This document shows, piece after piece, positions 25,232 through 34,180 of a DNA stretch of 39,000 nt (position 1 is its first letter; each line of letters opens with the position of its first letter). Location: positions 1 through 39,000 of the forward strand of contig CAZHJK010000024.1 of the NCBI GenBank assembly GCA_964533275.1, read 5' to 3'. The stretch comes from CAZHJK01 sp964533275 (lineage in GTDB: Bacteria; Bacillota; Clostridia; Eubacteriales; Garciellaceae). Below the pieces are notes generated by a model. It saw only the letters and a program-made list of their open reading frames with translations. It did no database searches and had not been told where the DNA came from. A program made the translations under genes and the position numbers.

Positions 25232-25930
25232 ATGTCTACAAATATTTTAGTAGTGGATGATGAACAGGAGATTGCTGATTTAATAGAGGTCTATTTAAAG
25301 AATGAAAACTATAGGGTTTTTAAGTTCTATAATGGGAAGGACGCCTTGGCACATATTGAAAAGGGAAACCTTGATCTTGCCATCTTAGATGTAATGCTAC
25401 CGGATATAGATGGATTTTCCATATGTAAAAGAATAAGGGAAAAATACACCTTTCCAGTAATAATGCTGACGGCAAAGGAAGAGGAAATCGATAAAATCAA
25501 TGGACTTACATTAGGTGCAGATGATTATATTACAAAGCCATTTCGACCCCTAGAACTTATTGCCCGTGTAAAAGCACAAATCAGAAGGTTTAAAATGTAT
25601 AATTCTTCAGAACCTATTAAGGATGATAGAATCATTGCGTTTTCAGGGCTTGTATTAAACTTAGATACCCATGAATGTAAATTAAATGAAAGAATCCTAT
25701 CACTTACCCCTATAGAATTTAAAATACTATGGTTTTTATGTGCCAATCGTGGACGAGTTATTAGTTCAGAGGAATTGTTCCATGAAGTGTGGGGGGATAA
25801 GTACTTTAGTAATAGTAATAATACAGTTATGGTTCACATCAGACATCTACGGGAAAAAATGAATGATTCAGCAGAACGGCCAAAGTATATCAAGACTGTA
25901 TGGGGAGTAGGTTATAAAATTGAAAAATGA
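25232..25930 (+). CDS. VanR-like OmpR-family response regulator
   Basis: A 232-residue two-component regulator very close to VanR. The receiver domain (about 3-115) has acidic pocket D9-D10, phosphoacceptor D53 (AILDVMLPD) and the conserved Lys in ITKPFRPLELIARVKAQ. The C-terminal winged helix (about 135-230) ends VHIRHLREKMNDS...YIKTVWGVGYKIEK, almost the VanR wording. ATG 25232 gives the VanR N-terminus and has GAGGA six bases upstream; ATG 25220 is an alternative. It overlaps the kinase gene by 11 bases. No vanH, vanA/vanB or vanX gene lies in the window, so the target genes are open; the downstream amidase is the nearest candidate. Confidence 0.85.
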   Translation: MSTNILVVDDEQEIADLIEVYLKNENYRVFKFYNGKDALAHIEKGNLDLAILDVMLPDIDGFSICKRIREKYTFPVIMLTAKEEEIDKINGLTLGADDYITKPFRPLELIARVKAQIRRFKMYNSSEPIKDDRIIAFSGLVLNLDTHECKLNERILSLTPIEFKILWFLCANRGRVISSEELFHEVWGDKYFSNSNNTVMVHIRHLREKMNDSAERPKYIKTVWGVGYKIEK

Positions 25931-27047
25931 TTTTTCAAGACTAAAGAGAAAGATTTTTCTACAGGTATTACTAATTGGAGGAATCTCACTAACAATTGGG
26001 TTTATTATTCAATTTGTTCTAATTGATGGTATTTTAGAAGAACCATTTGCTTATGGCTTTATAAGATTTTGTCAAAGAACCTTTGGTTTAGATTATCAAG
26101 GAGCATGGAATATATATTTTATATTATTTAGAAGTCAAAAGGACTTTATAATGTCAGCCGGTTTGATAATATTGATGATGTTTATATTCTATAAAGCACT
26201 TTCTCGCTTTACTAAATATTTTAATGAGGTTAGTGTTGGAATGGACAAGCTGGTAGAGGAAACTGAAAATGATATAAAATTATCACCTGAAATGAATTTT
26301 ATGACTGATAAGATTAATAGGATTAAGGATATTTTAGGAAAACGAGCCAAGGAGGCACAGGATGCCGAACAAAGAAAAAATGATTTGGTGGTATACCTTG
26401 CCCATGATATTAAAACCCCTCTAACCTCAATAATTGGATATCTAAACTTATTGGACGAAGCACCAGATATGCCCATGGAACAGAAGGCTAAGTATACAAA
26501 GATTACTTTGGAAAAGGCATATAGATTAGAACATTTAATAAATGAATTTTTTGAGATTACAAGATTTAATTTGCAAACTATTGTATTAAACAAAGAAGAA
26601 ATAAATCTAGGATATATGCTTATACAAATGGCAGATGAATTCTATCCTATTCTTTCTTCACAAAATAAAGAAGTAGAGGTTAATATTGAGGAGGGCTTTA
26701 CAATTTTTGGTGATGCTGATAAATTAGCACGGGTATTTAATAATATTTTAAAAAATGCCATAGCATATAGCTATAAGAATAGCACCATTAGTATTTCCTC
26801 AAAATCTGACGGAGATAAAAATATAGTAAAATTTACAAATAAGGGTAAACCAATTCCTCCTCAAAAGTTAAATACTATATTTGAAAAATTCTATAGGTTA
26901 GATTCATCTAGGGCTACAAAAACCGGAGGGACTGGTTTAGGATTAGCTATTGCCAAAGAAATTATTAATGTCCATGAAGGTAGTATCTCAGTAGAAAGCA
27001 ATATTGATAAAACTACATTTACTGTAATACTCCCCACCCATAGATAA
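25920..27047 (+). CDS. VanS-like sensor histidine kinase
   Basis: A 375-residue membrane kinase. Two membrane helices (about 15-35 and 76-92) flank a short extracytoplasmic loop of about 40 residues. A HAMP-like linker follows, then a dimerisation domain with the phosphorylated H162 (YLAHDIKTPLTSIIGYLNLL). The ATPase domain shows the N box (NNILKNAIAYS), F box (FEKFYRLDSSR) and G box (GGTGLGLAIAKEI). Size and wording resemble VanS of the VanA/VanB type. The signal sensed is unknown. The start is TTG inside the end of the regulator gene, with GGAGTAGG as ribosome site, so the pair is translationally coupled. Confidence 0.88.
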   Translation: MKNDFSRLKRKIFLQVLLIGGISLTIGFIIQFVLIDGILEEPFAYGFIRFCQRTFGLDYQGAWNIYFILFRSQKDFIMSAGLIILMMFIFYKALSRFTKYFNEVSVGMDKLVEETENDIKLSPEMNFMTDKINRIKDILGKRAKEAQDAEQRKNDLVVYLAHDIKTPLTSIIGYLNLLDEAPDMPMEQKAKYTKITLEKAYRLEHLINEFFEITRFNLQTIVLNKEEINLGYMLIQMADEFYPILSSQNKEVEVNIEEGFTIFGDADKLARVFNNILKNAIAYSYKNSTISISSKSDGDKNIVKFTNKGKPIPPQKLNTIFEKFYRLDSSRATKTGGTGLGLAIAKEIINVHEGSISVESNIDKTTFTVILPTHR

Positions 27048-27132
27048 AAAATTATATAAGTACAATTAATTCTATATTATTTGTCGAATATGGATTATAA
27101 TATTTACATATGACAAAAGAAAGAGGGGTTTT

Positions 27133-27822
27133 ATGAGGGTTAAAAAACCAGTTAGATTTAGTTTGTTTATACTATTTGTTTTAGCAATTATACTAATGAT
27201 TTCAGCCTGTAGGAACCATTATATTAATGTAGGGAATAATACTAGTAGCTTTAGCATTAATAATAATAAAGAAGAGGAAGCAAAATATATAGTTGTGATT
27301 GACCCGGGTCATGGGGGCGAAGATCCAGGCGCTACCGGTGTAAGTGGAAAATATGAAAAGGATTTTACCTTAAGCCTATCAAAAAAAGTAGCACAAATAT
27401 TAGAAGAAGAACCAGAAATAGAAGTACATATGACAAGGGAAGACGATACATTTATTTCTAGCAAGGGGAGTCTAAGAGCTACCTTTGCCAATGACTTAAA
27501 TGCAGATTTATATATATCCATTCATGGGAATACCTTTACAGATCCCGATTTATCGGGTACACAATCATACTATTTTCATGATTATTCAAGGTCCTTTGCA
27601 GAAGGTATGCATCAACATGTGGTGAATGCTACAGGATTTACAGATCAAGGGATTAAAGAGGAAAATTATTATGTATTAAGGGACACTAAAATGCCATCGG
27701 TTTTACTGGAAATAGGCTATTTAACCAATGCCCTAGAAGAGCAGAAGATGTTAAGGGATGACTTTCAGGAAACTATTGCAGCTTCAATTTATATGGGAAT
27801 TAAGGAATATTTAGACCTATAA
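27133..27822 (+). CDS. N-acetylmuramoyl-L-alanine amidase, lipoprotein
   Basis: A 229-residue peptidoglycan hydrolase of the Amidase_3 (CwlD/AmiC) family, cleaving between muramic acid and the stem peptide. It is predicted to be a lipoprotein: hydrophobic signal (9-22) and lipobox ISAC with Cys at 26. The zinc ligands are H60 (IDPGHGG), E75 (YEKDF) and H131 (SIHGN), and the catalytic E193 is in LLEIGYLTN. There is no cell-wall-binding domain and no inhibitory helix insert, giving an open active site like CwlD, which makes muramic lactam in spore cortex. The start is ATG after AGAGGGG. It lies 85 bases after the VanS-like kinase and may be in its regulon. Confidence 0.9.
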   Translation: MRVKKPVRFSLFILFVLAIILMISACRNHYINVGNNTSSFSINNNKEEEAKYIVVIDPGHGGEDPGATGVSGKYEKDFTLSLSKKVAQILEEEPEIEVHMTREDDTFISSKGSLRATFANDLNADLYISIHGNTFTDPDLSGTQSYYFHDYSRSFAEGMHQHVVNATGFTDQGIKEENYYVLRDTKMPSVLLEIGYLTNALEEQKMLRDDFQETIAASIYMGIKEYLDL

Positions 27823-27834
27823 TAATAAGGGCTA

Positions 27835-28407
27835 TTAGAACAAAGAGTTAATAATTCCAGTATGTTCTATAAATATTTTAATTCCCATAAAGGTCAGAAT
27901 TAATCCGCCAGCAAGCTCTGCCTTAGATTTATATTTAGCGCCAAAAATATTTCCAATCTTTACGCCGATTATTGATAATATAAATGTAATAATGCCAATA
28001 AGAACAACTCCTTTAATTATATCCACCTGAAGAAAGGTTAAGGTTATTCCAACTGCCAAGGCGTCAATACTTGTAGCTACTGCTAAAACGATCATGTTTT
28101 TAAAGCGAAGGGAACAGTCACAGGGATTTTGTGAGCTATGTAATGAGCTTATAATCATATCAATGCCAATATAACAAAGCAATATTAAAGCGATCCAGTG
28201 ATCTATAAAGGCAATTTTCTCCTTAAATTGTATGCCGAAGTAATAACCAATCAGTGGCATAATAGCTTGAAAGAATCCAAAATATAAGCCTACTATTAAG
28301 GCTTTTTTTATATTTATTTTCTCCATGGACAATCCCTTACAAATGGCTACAGCAAATGCATCCATTGATACACCGATTGAAATTAAAAATAATTCTAGAA
28401 ACCCCAT
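27835..28407 (-). CDS. mntP: Manganese efflux pump MntP
   Basis: A 190-residue inner-membrane exporter with six membrane helices arranged as two related halves. The conserved acidic pairs are visible in ISIGVSMDAFAVAICKG (about 11-27) and ATSIDALAVGITL (about 111-123), and the ending is GGLILTFMGIKIFIEH. These are the standard MntP features. It exports Mn(II) and protects from manganese excess. No yybP-ykoY manganese riboswitch is visible in the upstream 150 bases. Instead a promoter with paired 9-mers (28487-28515) is present. It converges with the amidase gene, with only 12 bases between the stops. Confidence 0.92.
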   Translation of the reverse strand: MGFLELFLISIGVSMDAFAVAICKGLSMEKINIKKALIVGLYFGFFQAIMPLIGYYFGIQFKEKIAFIDHWIALILLCYIGIDMIISSLHSSQNPCDCSLRFKNMIVLAVATSIDALAVGITLTFLQVDIIKGVVLIGIITFILSIIGVKIGNIFGAKYKSKAELAGGLILTFMGIKIFIEHTGIINSLF

Positions 28408-28477
28408 AAGAATTCTCCCTCTCTTATGTTATGTATTGTATCCAAAAAAATGACTTATCTCCAGGATTCTGAAAACA

Positions 28478-28515
28478 AGTATATACATATCCATCCATAA
28501 TTGTCAATATCCATC
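28478..28515 (-). promoter_or_regulatory. mntP promoter flanked by 9-bp direct repeats
   Basis: On the minus strand TTGACA (28507-28502), an 18-base spacer and TATACT (28483-28478). The 9-mer GATGGATAT occurs at 28515-28507 and 28495-28487, exactly 20 bp apart, one abutting the -35 and one inside the spacer. That is a plausible site for a metal-responsive or other repressor. Confidence 0.6.
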
Positions 28516-28619
28516 TAATATGAATAACCCAACCTTACCATAGAATATAATAAAAGAGCAACATGTTCCATTACAACTATCGGCATCAATAAATAATTAA
28601 TTCTAAGGAAGTGAATTTG

Positions 28620-30140
28620 TTGAAAAAGGGAATTTTAAGATCCGTAGGTCTTTTATTAATAATTATTGTTCTGGGTTTAGGTATTACTCATACATATTCT
28701 AGATTAAATGAAAGTAAGATAGAGTTTAGAGCAGAGGATGAACTATCCCATTACGCAATACATAATTATAAGATAGATGCACGATTTATGGAGGAGGAAA
28801 AACTATTAGAGGTTAAACAGCAGGTAAAATATAAAAATACGCATAATTTAGAGTTTGAATCTATATATTTTCATTTATATCCCAATGCATTTAAGGAAAA
28901 AGAAAAGGTACCTTTTTTAAAAGAGGAGCTAGAGCATGCCTATCCCAAAGGATTTCAATCAGGATATATAGATATAGAGGAGGTTTTAATAGAGGGGAAA
29001 AAGGCTAACTTTGAGTTGGGGGGATTAAATAATACTATTATGTCAATAAAGCTGTCAGAAGTATTGAAGCCTAATGAAGAAGTACTCATAAGCTTTAAAT
29101 ATAAAGTTAGGATTCCCCCCATTTCTAGCAGATTCGGCTATGGCGAAAACACCTATAACTTAGGTAACTGGTATCCTATTGCAGCGGTATATGACTCTAA
29201 GGGGTGGAATTTAGATCCCTATTATGAGATAGGGGATCCATTTTATAGTGAAGTGGGTAATTACGAAGTTACCCTAAGGCTTCCAGAGGAATATGAATTG
29301 GCTACAACAGGAAATATATTGTATAGGGATAAGGTACAGAAAGAGGATGTTGGATATAAGGAACAAATATGGAATGTAGAGGCAAAGGCTGTTAGGGACT
29401 TTGCTTGGGTGATAAGTAAGAACTTTATATTGAAAAATGATAGTATAAATGGAATAGACATAAATGTATATTATTTTAAGAATCAACAGGGAAATAAAGC
29501 ATTAGAGGCTGCGAAGGATTCAATCAAAATATTTAGTGAATTATTCGGTGAATATCCCTATGGGCAATTTTCTGTAGTTTCCTGCGACTTTTTTATTGGT
29601 GGAATGGAATATCCAAACTTAGTATATATAGACCATAACATTTTCTCTAGAGATTCTACTCTTATATTGGAATATATAATTGTCCATGAAACAGCCCATC
29701 AATGGTGGTATGGAATTATTGGAAATGATCAAGTAAATGAACCTTGGATAGATGAGGCACTAACCGAATACTCAACTATTTTATATTATAGGGAAAAGTA
29801 TGGAGAAGATACCATGATGAGTATGCTAAAGTCAATGGTGGTAGATGATTATGTACGGACAAAGGAAGAATTAGAGGACAAAGATGAGAGTATTGCAAAG
29901 GGTATAGATGAATTTAAGGATAATAGGGAATATTCCGGTATTGTATATAGTAAGGGAGCTATGATGTTTTATGAGTTAGAGAGGGAGGTAGGAAGAGAAA
30001 ATTTCATAAAAATATTACAATACTATATGTCAGAAAATAAGTTTACAAATGTTACAGAAAAAGATATAAAAAATATAACAAAGGCAGTTACAGGAGAGGA
30101 TTACCAAGAGTTTTTTGATCAATGGCTAAGGGATGGGTAG
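28620..30140 (+). CDS. M1-family zinc metallopeptidase (gluzincin), membrane-anchored
   Basis: A 506-residue protein with an N-terminal membrane helix (about 4-22), so the catalytic part faces outside. A beta-rich M1 N-terminal domain (about 45-225) is followed by the catalytic domain. The zinc motif is H356-E357-T-A-H360 (HETAHQWWYG), with the third ligand E379 in NEPWIDEALTEY. The exopeptidase motif of M1 enzymes appears as GGMEYPNLVYID (about 325-336), where GGMEYP replaces GAMEN; this suggests a bacterial M1-like branch and not a classical aminopeptidase N. AAGGAAG (28605-28611) fits TTG 28620 best; GTG 28611 lies on the ribosome site itself. Confidence 0.88.
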   Translation: MKKGILRSVGLLLIIIVLGLGITHTYSRLNESKIEFRAEDELSHYAIHNYKIDARFMEEEKLLEVKQQVKYKNTHNLEFESIYFHLYPNAFKEKEKVPFLKEELEHAYPKGFQSGYIDIEEVLIEGKKANFELGGLNNTIMSIKLSEVLKPNEEVLISFKYKVRIPPISSRFGYGENTYNLGNWYPIAAVYDSKGWNLDPYYEIGDPFYSEVGNYEVTLRLPEEYELATTGNILYRDKVQKEDVGYKEQIWNVEAKAVRDFAWVISKNFILKNDSINGIDINVYYFKNQQGNKALEAAKDSIKIFSELFGEYPYGQFSVVSCDFFIGGMEYPNLVYIDHNIFSRDSTLILEYIIVHETAHQWWYGIIGNDQVNEPWIDEALTEYSTILYYREKYGEDTMMSMLKSMVVDDYVRTKEELEDKDESIAKGIDEFKDNREYSGIVYSKGAMMFYELEREVGRENFIKILQYYMSENKFTNVTEKDIKNITKAVTGEDYQEFFDQWLRDG

Positions 30141-30156
30141 AAGGTTATAAGGTATA

Positions 30157-30289
30157 AGGGAACAGAGATCAGGGAATAGGGAACTGAAAGATCTTTAAAT
30201 CTTTTACCATCAACTAGGAACCAGTATCTAGTAACTAGCATTACTAATAACTGATAACCGATAACTGGTAACTGGTAACTGTTCCCTTG
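30157..30289. repeat. 133-bp repeat element with inverted ends and heptamer array
   Basis: AAGGGAACAG (30157-30166) and its exact reverse complement CTGTTCCCTT (30280-30289) bound a gene-free 133-bp segment. Left-end variants of AGGGAACAG recur at once (AGGGAATAG, GGGAACTG). The right part is five tandem heptamers, TAACTGA, TAACCGA, TAACTGG, TAACTGG, TAACTGT (30249-30283). It fills the space between the convergent peptidase and dnaC-like genes and resembles a small non-coding element. Confidence 0.75.
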
Positions 30290-30291
30290 TC

Positions 30292-31278
30292 TTACTGATT
30301 ATTTAACATTTTAATTCTAATATCCTCACCATAAAATTTATAAAGTTCAAAATGCCCTAATATTCTTGAGGTTAATCTATTAGGGTATTTTTCCTGTAAT
30401 TCCCTAAGGGATAGATTTGTGGATATTACCATTTTATTTCCTGATATAAGACGCTTATTAATTATATTAAATAGTTCCATCTTTGCAAATTCTGTTAAGT
30501 GCTCAGTTCCTAGGTCATCAATAATTAGCAAATCACTTAAAAAAATTCTTTCCAGCATGGGATTAACCTCATTACGGCTTTGGTCAAACTTGTTATTACG
30601 TATGAAGTCTATTAAATCTGATGCCGTTTGATAAAGTACAATATTACCCTTCTCTAATAAATCCTTTGCAATAGCGTGGGATAGAAAGGTTTTTCCTAAA
30701 CCAGGACTGCCATAGAAGAATAGGTTTTTATCATGTTTATTAAAATCCTTTGCATAATTAATACAAGATAATAGAATATCCTGCATATTATTACGGGGAG
30801 ATACATCATTATCTTTAGATTCTTCATTGGAATAATAATCTATCCGAAAGGTATCAAAATTTTCTTTTTGCAATAGATTGTGCAGGTTAGATTGTTGATA
30901 GGCTTTATCTATTAGGCGTTGTTCAAAGCATTTACAACGCTTATTACCTATGTACCCTGTATCTAAACATTCATTACAATGATATTTTAAATCTAGATAA
31001 TCCACTGGGTAGCCATTGGAGGCTAATATTTCAGCTCTTTCCATTTGCAAATCAATGCTATTCTCCTTTAATTGTGCAATTAGCTGATTTATCCTTTTAG
31101 GGTCAGCTTGGGTAGCTTTTACGATTTTAATACCTAAGGTTCTCATTTCAGCTTGGATTTGGGCTAAGCGTGGATACTTTTGTTGTAATTCTTCCCTGCG
31201 AATTCGAAGCTCCCTTTGGGCTTGATCTCGCATTTCTTGATACTCTTCGATTGTTTCAATGATAAGTGATTTAATCAC
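30292..31278 (-). CDS. Helicase loader, DnaC/DnaI-like AAA+ ATPase
   Basis: A 328-residue ATPase that would load DnaB onto DNA during replication initiation and restart. The N-terminal part is a coiled coil (about 8-70) followed by a zinc-binding cluster CNECLDTGYIGNKRCKC (about 103-119), as in DnaI. The AAA+ domain has Walker A YGSPGLGKTFLS (about 196-207), Walker B LLIIDDLGTE and sensor 1 VISTNLS (STN). The C-terminal TSRILGHFELYKFYGEDIR is the usual DnaC/DnaI ending. Its start overlaps the end of the dnaD-like gene by 8 bases; the two form a primosome operon. Confidence 0.92.
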   Translation of the reverse strand: MIKSLIIETIEEYQEMRDQAQRELRIRREELQQKYPRLAQIQAEMRTLGIKIVKATQADPKRINQLIAQLKENSIDLQMERAEILASNGYPVDYLDLKYHCNECLDTGYIGNKRCKCFEQRLIDKAYQQSNLHNLLQKENFDTFRIDYYSNEESKDNDVSPRNNMQDILLSCINYAKDFNKHDKNLFFYGSPGLGKTFLSHAIAKDLLEKGNIVLYQTASDLIDFIRNNKFDQSRNEVNPMLERIFLSDLLIIDDLGTEHLTEFAKMELFNIINKRLISGNKMVISTNLSLRELQEKYPNRLTSRILGHFELYKFYGEDIRIKMLNNQ

Positions 31279-32284
31279 TTATATCACTCCTATTTCTTTT
31301 TAATAGTTTTTTTTCAAGATTATCCATATCATAATTATGATCTAAATCTAATTTACTGTTTATCTTTTTTTGAGTTCTTTTATTGGAATATGTTTTTGGC
31401 GATGTAGGCTCCTCTGACCTAATCTGATCAATCGTAGTAAAGCCTTTACTATGCCAGTCAGAAATTATTTTATCTATATATCGAAAATTAGGCTGTGAAA
31501 TAGCGGTGGTTTTTGCACATGCTTCTAATATTATTTCTAAATCCAATTTAAACTTTGCAAACCATTTATCCATTAGTTCCTCTTCTTTTTGAGTAGGAGG
31601 TCTTTTAAAACCGAGAAAAGACATAACCTTAAAATATTTCTCCCATTTTTCCCTATGGATTATCATATATTTTTCGGCATCCTCTGATGTTTTAACACCT
31701 GAATTATACCAATTAAGTGCAACTTGCTTTATATATGCTGATTCCTTACGCCCCCTATTAAAGCAGTCTTCTAACATAAGAATAATAACCTCAGGGGTAA
31801 AGGAATATTCACTCATCCACCTCTGATAAAGAGTCATTTCAATGGAGCTTAAGGGACGCCCATACATTTTTTCTATAATTTCATGCATTTCCTTAATTCT
31901 ATTGTCTTTTCGAGATTCAACTAATTTTTCAGCAGTATTCTTAGGCTGTTCAGATTGTAAAAGGGAGGATTTATTAAGTACTACTTCTTTAATATTTAAG
32001 AAGAAAATAGTATTATCCCCTTGTCCTTGCTTTTCTATATTTACAATACCTTGTTTTTCCCAATAATTCCATGCCTTTACAACATCAGACTCTAATAAGT
32101 CTAAGGTTTTAGCTATAACCTCATTGGAAATGCTACCTGTATTATTAAAACAAAACTTTAATCCTAATAAGTAAACCTTAACAAAGTCTCCTGGAGCCTT
32201 GGGCAGATAGTGGTTTATAAATATATTTTCAATAGGAGTGATTCCTAAGTCTTCATTTTGCATGGATATATAAAATTTATTCAA
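31271..32284 (-). CDS. DnaD-domain primosomal protein
   Basis: A 337-residue primosome component. An N-terminal winged-helix part (about 1-105) contains SNEVIAKTLDLLESDVVKAWNYWEKQGIV. Two DnaD/DnaB_2 domains follow (about 130-200 and 215-285), each ending in the family YIxxxxxxW pattern: YIKQVALNWYNSGVKT and YIDKIISDWHSKGFTT. The C-terminus is basic (NKRTQKKINSK) and probably binds DNA. Duplicated C-terminal domains resemble Bacillus DnaB/DnaD hybrids of clostridia. The gene is first in the operon with the helicase loader; the start is ATG after GGATGG. Confidence 0.9.
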   Translation of the reverse strand: MNKFYISMQNEDLGITPIENIFINHYLPKAPGDFVKVYLLGLKFCFNNTGSISNEVIAKTLDLLESDVVKAWNYWEKQGIVNIEKQGQGDNTIFFLNIKEVVLNKSSLLQSEQPKNTAEKLVESRKDNRIKEMHEIIEKMYGRPLSSIEMTLYQRWMSEYSFTPEVIILMLEDCFNRGRKESAYIKQVALNWYNSGVKTSEDAEKYMIIHREKWEKYFKVMSFLGFKRPPTQKEEELMDKWFAKFKLDLEIILEACAKTTAISQPNFRYIDKIISDWHSKGFTTIDQIRSEEPTSPKTYSNKRTQKKINSKLDLDHNYDMDNLEKKLLKRNRSDISD

Positions 32285-32398
32285 TACAATACACCATCCT
32301 TTAAGGTCGTATAAATATTATAGCATAATTAAAAGAAAAGTTTCATAGAATAAATAAATGTACAAGTTATAAAAAAGTTGAAAATTTTCAAAAATGTT

Positions 32399-32426
32399 TT
32401 GAATTCTATGTAAAATATGGTAAACT
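32399..32426 (+). promoter_or_regulatory. Promoter of the M23 peptidase gene
   Basis: TTGAAT (32399-32404), 16-base spacer and TAAACT (32421-32426), in the divergent interval between dnaD and the peptidase gene. Confidence 0.45.
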
Positions 32427-32514
32427 ATTTATGGATAATAGTTACAATTATTTTACAATTAAAATAAAATTTATACATATAAACACTCTTAAGGTATAGA
32501 AGGAGCGTGTTAAG

Positions 32515-34107
32515 GTGATGAACAAGTTAGAGAAATTTAAGGAAGTGTTTAATACACAGTTTAAGAAAAGTCGAAAGATTTTCCTAATGAAATGGGAAAA
32601 ATTATTGAATATCCTTAAGTTAAAGGCAAGAAACTACTCCAAAATTTTCCTGATGAAGTGGAAAAATTTAATCCATATACTTAAATTAAAGTTAATGAAT
32701 TTCTCTAAGATTTTCCTAAAGTCAACTAAAAAACATATGGGATCTTTAAAGAACTACATAATAGCAAAAAAACTAAAAATAGTAATATCTACAACTATAA
32801 TTATAGTGATAACCCTTCTATCCGTGGGTGCTTACCAAGCAGGAAATGGGTACAAGGTTACATTTAATGGACAGGATATAGGATTGGTAAAAAGTGAAGA
32901 GGAATTTCAATTGGCATTAGACCAGGTTTGCGAAGAAGTGACAAGATCTAAGGGAGAAGAGATTAACTTTGATAAGAATTGCTCCTTTGAAAAAGTAAGG
33001 ATTGGAAAAGAGAGTCTGTTAAAGGAAGAGAAAATAAAATCAGCTATATACCAAAATATTAACTATAAGGTTATGGCAGCTGTTATTAAGGTTAATGGAG
33101 AAGAAGTTGCGGTTCTTGAGAATAAAAAAGTAGCAGAGAAAATTTTAGAAGAAATAAAAGCTCCTTACACAGATACTAAAGATAATGTTGTGATAAAGAA
33201 TATAGGCTTTTCAGATAATGTGGAAATAATTGAAGAAGAGGTTTCTTTAGAAAGAATAAGTTCTCACGAGGACGCATTGGCATATTTACAACAGGGGACC
33301 GATGAAATACAAAGCTATGAGGTTGTTTCAGGAGACACCTCATGGGATATTTCTAGAGAATTTAGCATAGGGATGCGGGATATGGAAGCCGCTAATCCCA
33401 ATGTTGATCTTGAGAGCCTACACCCTGGGGATACAATAAATTTAACAATTGCTAAACCCTTTATAGATGTTGAAACAATACAGGAAGTGGAATATACAGA
33501 ACAAATTCCCTTTGAAACTACATATAAAGATGATAAGAGCATATATAAGGGAAAGCAAAAAGTTCTTACTTCAGGAAAGTATGGTACTAAGGAAATTAAA
33601 GCTGAAGTAATTTACACCAATGGAATTGAAACTTCAAGAACAATCTTAAATGAAAAGGTTATAAAGGAACCAACTACACAAATAATTGCCAAGGGTACAA
33701 AACCCCTGCCACCTGCTCAGGGTTCAGGATCTTTTAGAAGACCAGCCTCTGGCAGGACTGGATCCTATGGAAGATTTGGTGCTTCAAGACCTGGGGGAAG
33801 AAGGCATACAGGAGTAGATATTGGAAATAGTACCGGAACACCTATTTATGCTGCAGATGGAGGTACTGTAACAAGTTATATAGGGTATAGAAGTGGTTAT
33901 GGATATGTAGTAGAAATTAATCATGGAGCGGGATATTCCACTAGATACGCCCACCTTAGCAAAATATTGGTAAATTCGGGACAAAGGGTAGCTAAGGGAG
34001 ACCAAATAGGAAAAATGGGAAGTACCGGAAATAGCTCAGGTCCTCACCTACATTTTGAGATTAGAAAAAATGGAACACCCTTAAATCCATTTAGATTTAT
34101 AAAATAA
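32515..34107 (+). CDS. LysM-G5-M23 peptidoglycan endopeptidase
   Basis: A 530-residue cell-wall hydrolase. A cytoplasmic N-terminus carries a 22-23-residue repeat: S19-Y41 and S42-F63 share (S)KIFLMKW..L..ILKLK, and a third start follows at S64. A membrane helix (about 88-106) comes next, then an extracellular region with a LysM domain (about 268-312, VSGDTSWDISREFS) that binds glycan, a G5 domain (about 318-395), a Gly/Arg/Pro linker and an M23 LytM domain (about 425-530). Zinc ligands H431 and D435 (HTGVD) and H513 of H511-L-H513 (PHLHFEI) are intact, so it should be active. GTG 32515 (7 bases from AAGGAGCG) or ATG 32518 is the start. It acts at the membrane-wall boundary. Confidence 0.92.
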   Translation: MMNKLEKFKEVFNTQFKKSRKIFLMKWEKLLNILKLKARNYSKIFLMKWKNLIHILKLKLMNFSKIFLKSTKKHMGSLKNYIIAKKLKIVISTTIIIVITLLSVGAYQAGNGYKVTFNGQDIGLVKSEEEFQLALDQVCEEVTRSKGEEINFDKNCSFEKVRIGKESLLKEEKIKSAIYQNINYKVMAAVIKVNGEEVAVLENKKVAEKILEEIKAPYTDTKDNVVIKNIGFSDNVEIIEEEVSLERISSHEDALAYLQQGTDEIQSYEVVSGDTSWDISREFSIGMRDMEAANPNVDLESLHPGDTINLTIAKPFIDVETIQEVEYTEQIPFETTYKDDKSIYKGKQKVLTSGKYGTKEIKAEVIYTNGIETSRTILNEKVIKEPTTQIIAKGTKPLPPAQGSGSFRRPASGRTGSYGRFGASRPGGRRHTGVDIGNSTGTPIYAADGGTVTSYIGYRSGYGYVVEINHGAGYSTRYAHLSKILVNSGQRVAKGDQIGKMGSTGNSSGPHLHFEIRKNGTPLNPFRFIK

Positions 34108-34114
34108 CTAACTT

Positions 34115-34142
34115 AAGGTCGAGATTAAACCCTCGACCTTTT
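34115..34142 (+). terminator. Intrinsic terminator after the M23 gene
   Basis: AAGGTCGAG (34115-34123) pairs with CTCGACCTT (34132-34140) around an 8-nt loop, continuing into TTATAT. The tail of four T's is short but the stem is strong. Confidence 0.75.
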
Positions 34143-34180
34143 ATATAAAAGAAAATAGTACTATATAGTTACAACATATG

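Noticed and set aside
25232..27047. A vancomycin resistance cluster.
   Set aside because: Only VanR/VanS-like regulators are present. No vanH, ligase or vanX lies within the window.
28408..28477. yybP-ykoY manganese riboswitch upstream of mntP.
   Set aside because: The interval between the predicted start of transcription and the ATG is too short and lacks the conserved motif.
30249..30283. Heptamer array as a CRISPR.
   Set aside because: Units are 7 bp and contiguous with no spacers, and no cas genes are present.
32409..32425. WalR-type box (TGTAAA direct repeat) in the M23 peptidase promoter.
   Set aside because: The second half-site deviates and the spacing is not the usual five bases.
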